From CALMEE01 sp041748315 (GTDB taxonomy: Bacteria; Planctomycetota; Planctomycetia; Pirellulales; Pirellulaceae): 5,643 bases of DNA. A program made the translations under genes and the position numbers. The notes under the pieces were generated by a model, which was not told the DNA's origin, made no database searches, and worked only from the letters and a program-made list of their open reading frames with translations. Positions 5,133 through 5,643 of this stretch are shown here, one piece after another. The stretch lies in contig JBGTDM010000248.1 in the NCBI GenBank assembly GCA_041748315.1, positions 1-5,643 on the forward strand, given 5' to 3'. How positions within the stretch are numbered: position 1 is the stretch's first letter; each line of letters starts with the position of its first letter.

Positions 5133-5315
5133 CTACGCAGTCAACTCCCCAGCTATCGCCGTGAATTGCTCAAGAGCGGTTTGGAGGTCGTCGGCGATTT
5201 CTTGGGCGAGGATGTCGGGTTCGGGGAGGTCTGCGCTGTCTTCGAGGCTCTTGTCTTTGAGCCAGAAGATGTCGAGGTTTCCCCCAGCAACTAAATGCTG
5301 AAGGGTAATCGACAA
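5133..5315 (-). pseudogene. hsdM: C-terminal remnant of type I restriction-modification HsdM
   Basis: The reverse strand reads NLDIFWLKDKSLEDSADLPE, then PDILAQEIADDLQTALEQFT and AIAGELTA before the TAG at 5133. This is the distinctive C-terminal end of the type I N6-adenine methyltransferase subunit HsdM, where LDIFWL-D-SLEDS-LP-PD-A-EI-DL--ALEQF is conserved. Only about 49 codons (roughly 5133-5279) match; the family is usually about 500 residues and the catalytic NPPF domain is absent. The residues before NLDIFW (ITLQHLVAGG) are unconvincing and the frame runs on into the direct repeats at 5332-5375 without a natural start; TTG at 5315 is only formal. The gene was therefore truncated by an insertion or rearrangement near 5280-5332. 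No HsdS or HsdR follows downstream, so it should be non-functional. Confidence 0.8.
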
Positions 5316-5331
5316 AGCGACCTTTCTCAGA

Positions 5332-5375
5332 GTGGCCGGTATAACCCGATCATTCGTGGCCGGTTTTACCCGATC
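5332..5375. repeat. Pair of 20-bp direct repeats, possible insertion-sequence end
   Basis: GTGGCCGGTATAACCCGATC (5332-5351) is followed after ATTC by GTGGCCGGTTTTACCCGATC (5356-5375). The copies differ at two positions and have a period of 24 bases. Tandem copies of a sequence resembling AAAACCGGCCAC at a terminus are how I recall ends of IS21-family elements, whose transposase binds multiple terminal repeats. No transposase (IstA/IstB) is in the window, so this would be a remnant or solo end. It lies exactly between the HsdM remnant and the broken winged-helix gene, which fits a transposition scar. The repeat itself is certain; the IS assignment is a guess. Confidence 0.6.
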
Positions 5376-5643
5376 CCTGACAGCACGGCCAACGCCTTTA
5401 ATCGGTCGATCAATTCGTCATCAGTGAAGCGGCGATTGCGTTCTTGCAGGATGCCTTGGGCAGTAAAGAACATTTGGGGTTGGACAATCGGCGCGAATAC
5501 CCCAAGTTGGGCAACGTATTGGTTGGTGGATCGGGCGAGACGTGCAAACATTCGAAAAAGGAGCGTATTGCCAAGGAAGCAGGTGCGGCCGCGCCAAATA
5601 ACACTGAAAGTTGCTTCGCTGACGAGTGGTCGAATCGAGGCAC
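5366..5643 (-). pseudogene. Winged-helix regulator fragment, broken at its 3' side
   Basis: An open minus-strand frame enters from the right edge and ends at TAA inside the second direct repeat. About 91 residues are visible. The first ~43 include SVIWRGRTCFLGNTLLFRMF and ARLARSTNQYV, which resemble the front half of an OmpR/PhoB-type winged-helix domain (x-W-x-G-x-x-x-x-L-x-x-T-x-x-x-L-L-x-x-L) of the kind seen in planctomycete proteins. After NQYV (about 5513) the expected second half (recognition helix, R-x-x-x-x-L-R-K-L, wing) is missing and is replaced by unrelated sequence (FAPIVQPQMFFTAQGILQER, then FTDDELIDRLKALAVL). The ATG at 5551 is internal to the domain, so it is not the real start. 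The gene seems truncated and fused to foreign sequence, probably non-functional. Confidence 0.5.

Noticed and set aside
5035..5301. Plus-strand frames opposite the HsdM remnant
   Set aside because: They are antisense to the clearly recognisable HsdM C-terminus.
5332..5375. CRISPR repeat-spacer array
   Set aside because: Only two copies with a 4-base gap, far too short for spacers.

Overview
The window (about 5.6 kb, roughly 50-55 % GC by eye) looks like accessory DNA from a bacterial chromosome or plasmid, most likely planctomycete. The planctomycete hint is recognition-level only. It rests on the N-terminal style of the integrase, the very small beta-grasp-like protein, and a winged-helix fragment at the right edge with a WRGRTC..LGNT..FR signature. 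There are no rRNA, tRNA or CRISPR signals.

Left third (1-1667, minus strand): a compact three-gene operon. It is transcribed leftward from a divergent intergenic region. It holds a 61-aa small protein (possible ubiquitin-like/beta-grasp fold), a 119-aa helix-turn-helix protein that overlaps it by an ATGA, and a tyrosine recombinase. The recombinase runs off the left edge with its catalytic tyrosine still inside the window. This resembles an excisionase/control-plus-integrase module of an integrative element.

Middle (1886-4405, plus strand): two genes pointing away from the integrase operon. The first is a 407-aa protein with two winged-helix-like segments that resembles plasmid/phage replication-initiation or DnaD/HTH_36-type proteins. 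After a 291-bp gap rich in inverted repeats comes a 334-aa fusion: a ParB/sulfiredoxin-like N-terminus, a central helix-turn-helix, and a C-terminal adenine-specific DNA methyltransferase with an NPPY motif. Such ParB-methyltransferase proteins are typical of phages and mobile elements. No cognate restriction enzyme is visible.

Right third (4406-5643, mostly minus strand): a mosaic of unknown and broken genes. It contains a 169-aa ORF of unknown function, the last ~50 codons of a type I restriction-modification HsdM, a pair of 20-bp direct repeats that look like the end of an insertion sequence (IS21-like is a guess), and a winged-helix regulator fragment whose family resemblance stops mid-domain. 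This looks like the scarred edge of the element or of a former defence locus.

Overall reading (inference): an integrative element with a divergent arrangement, integration functions to the left and replication/methylation functions to the right, next to a decayed type I restriction-modification locus.
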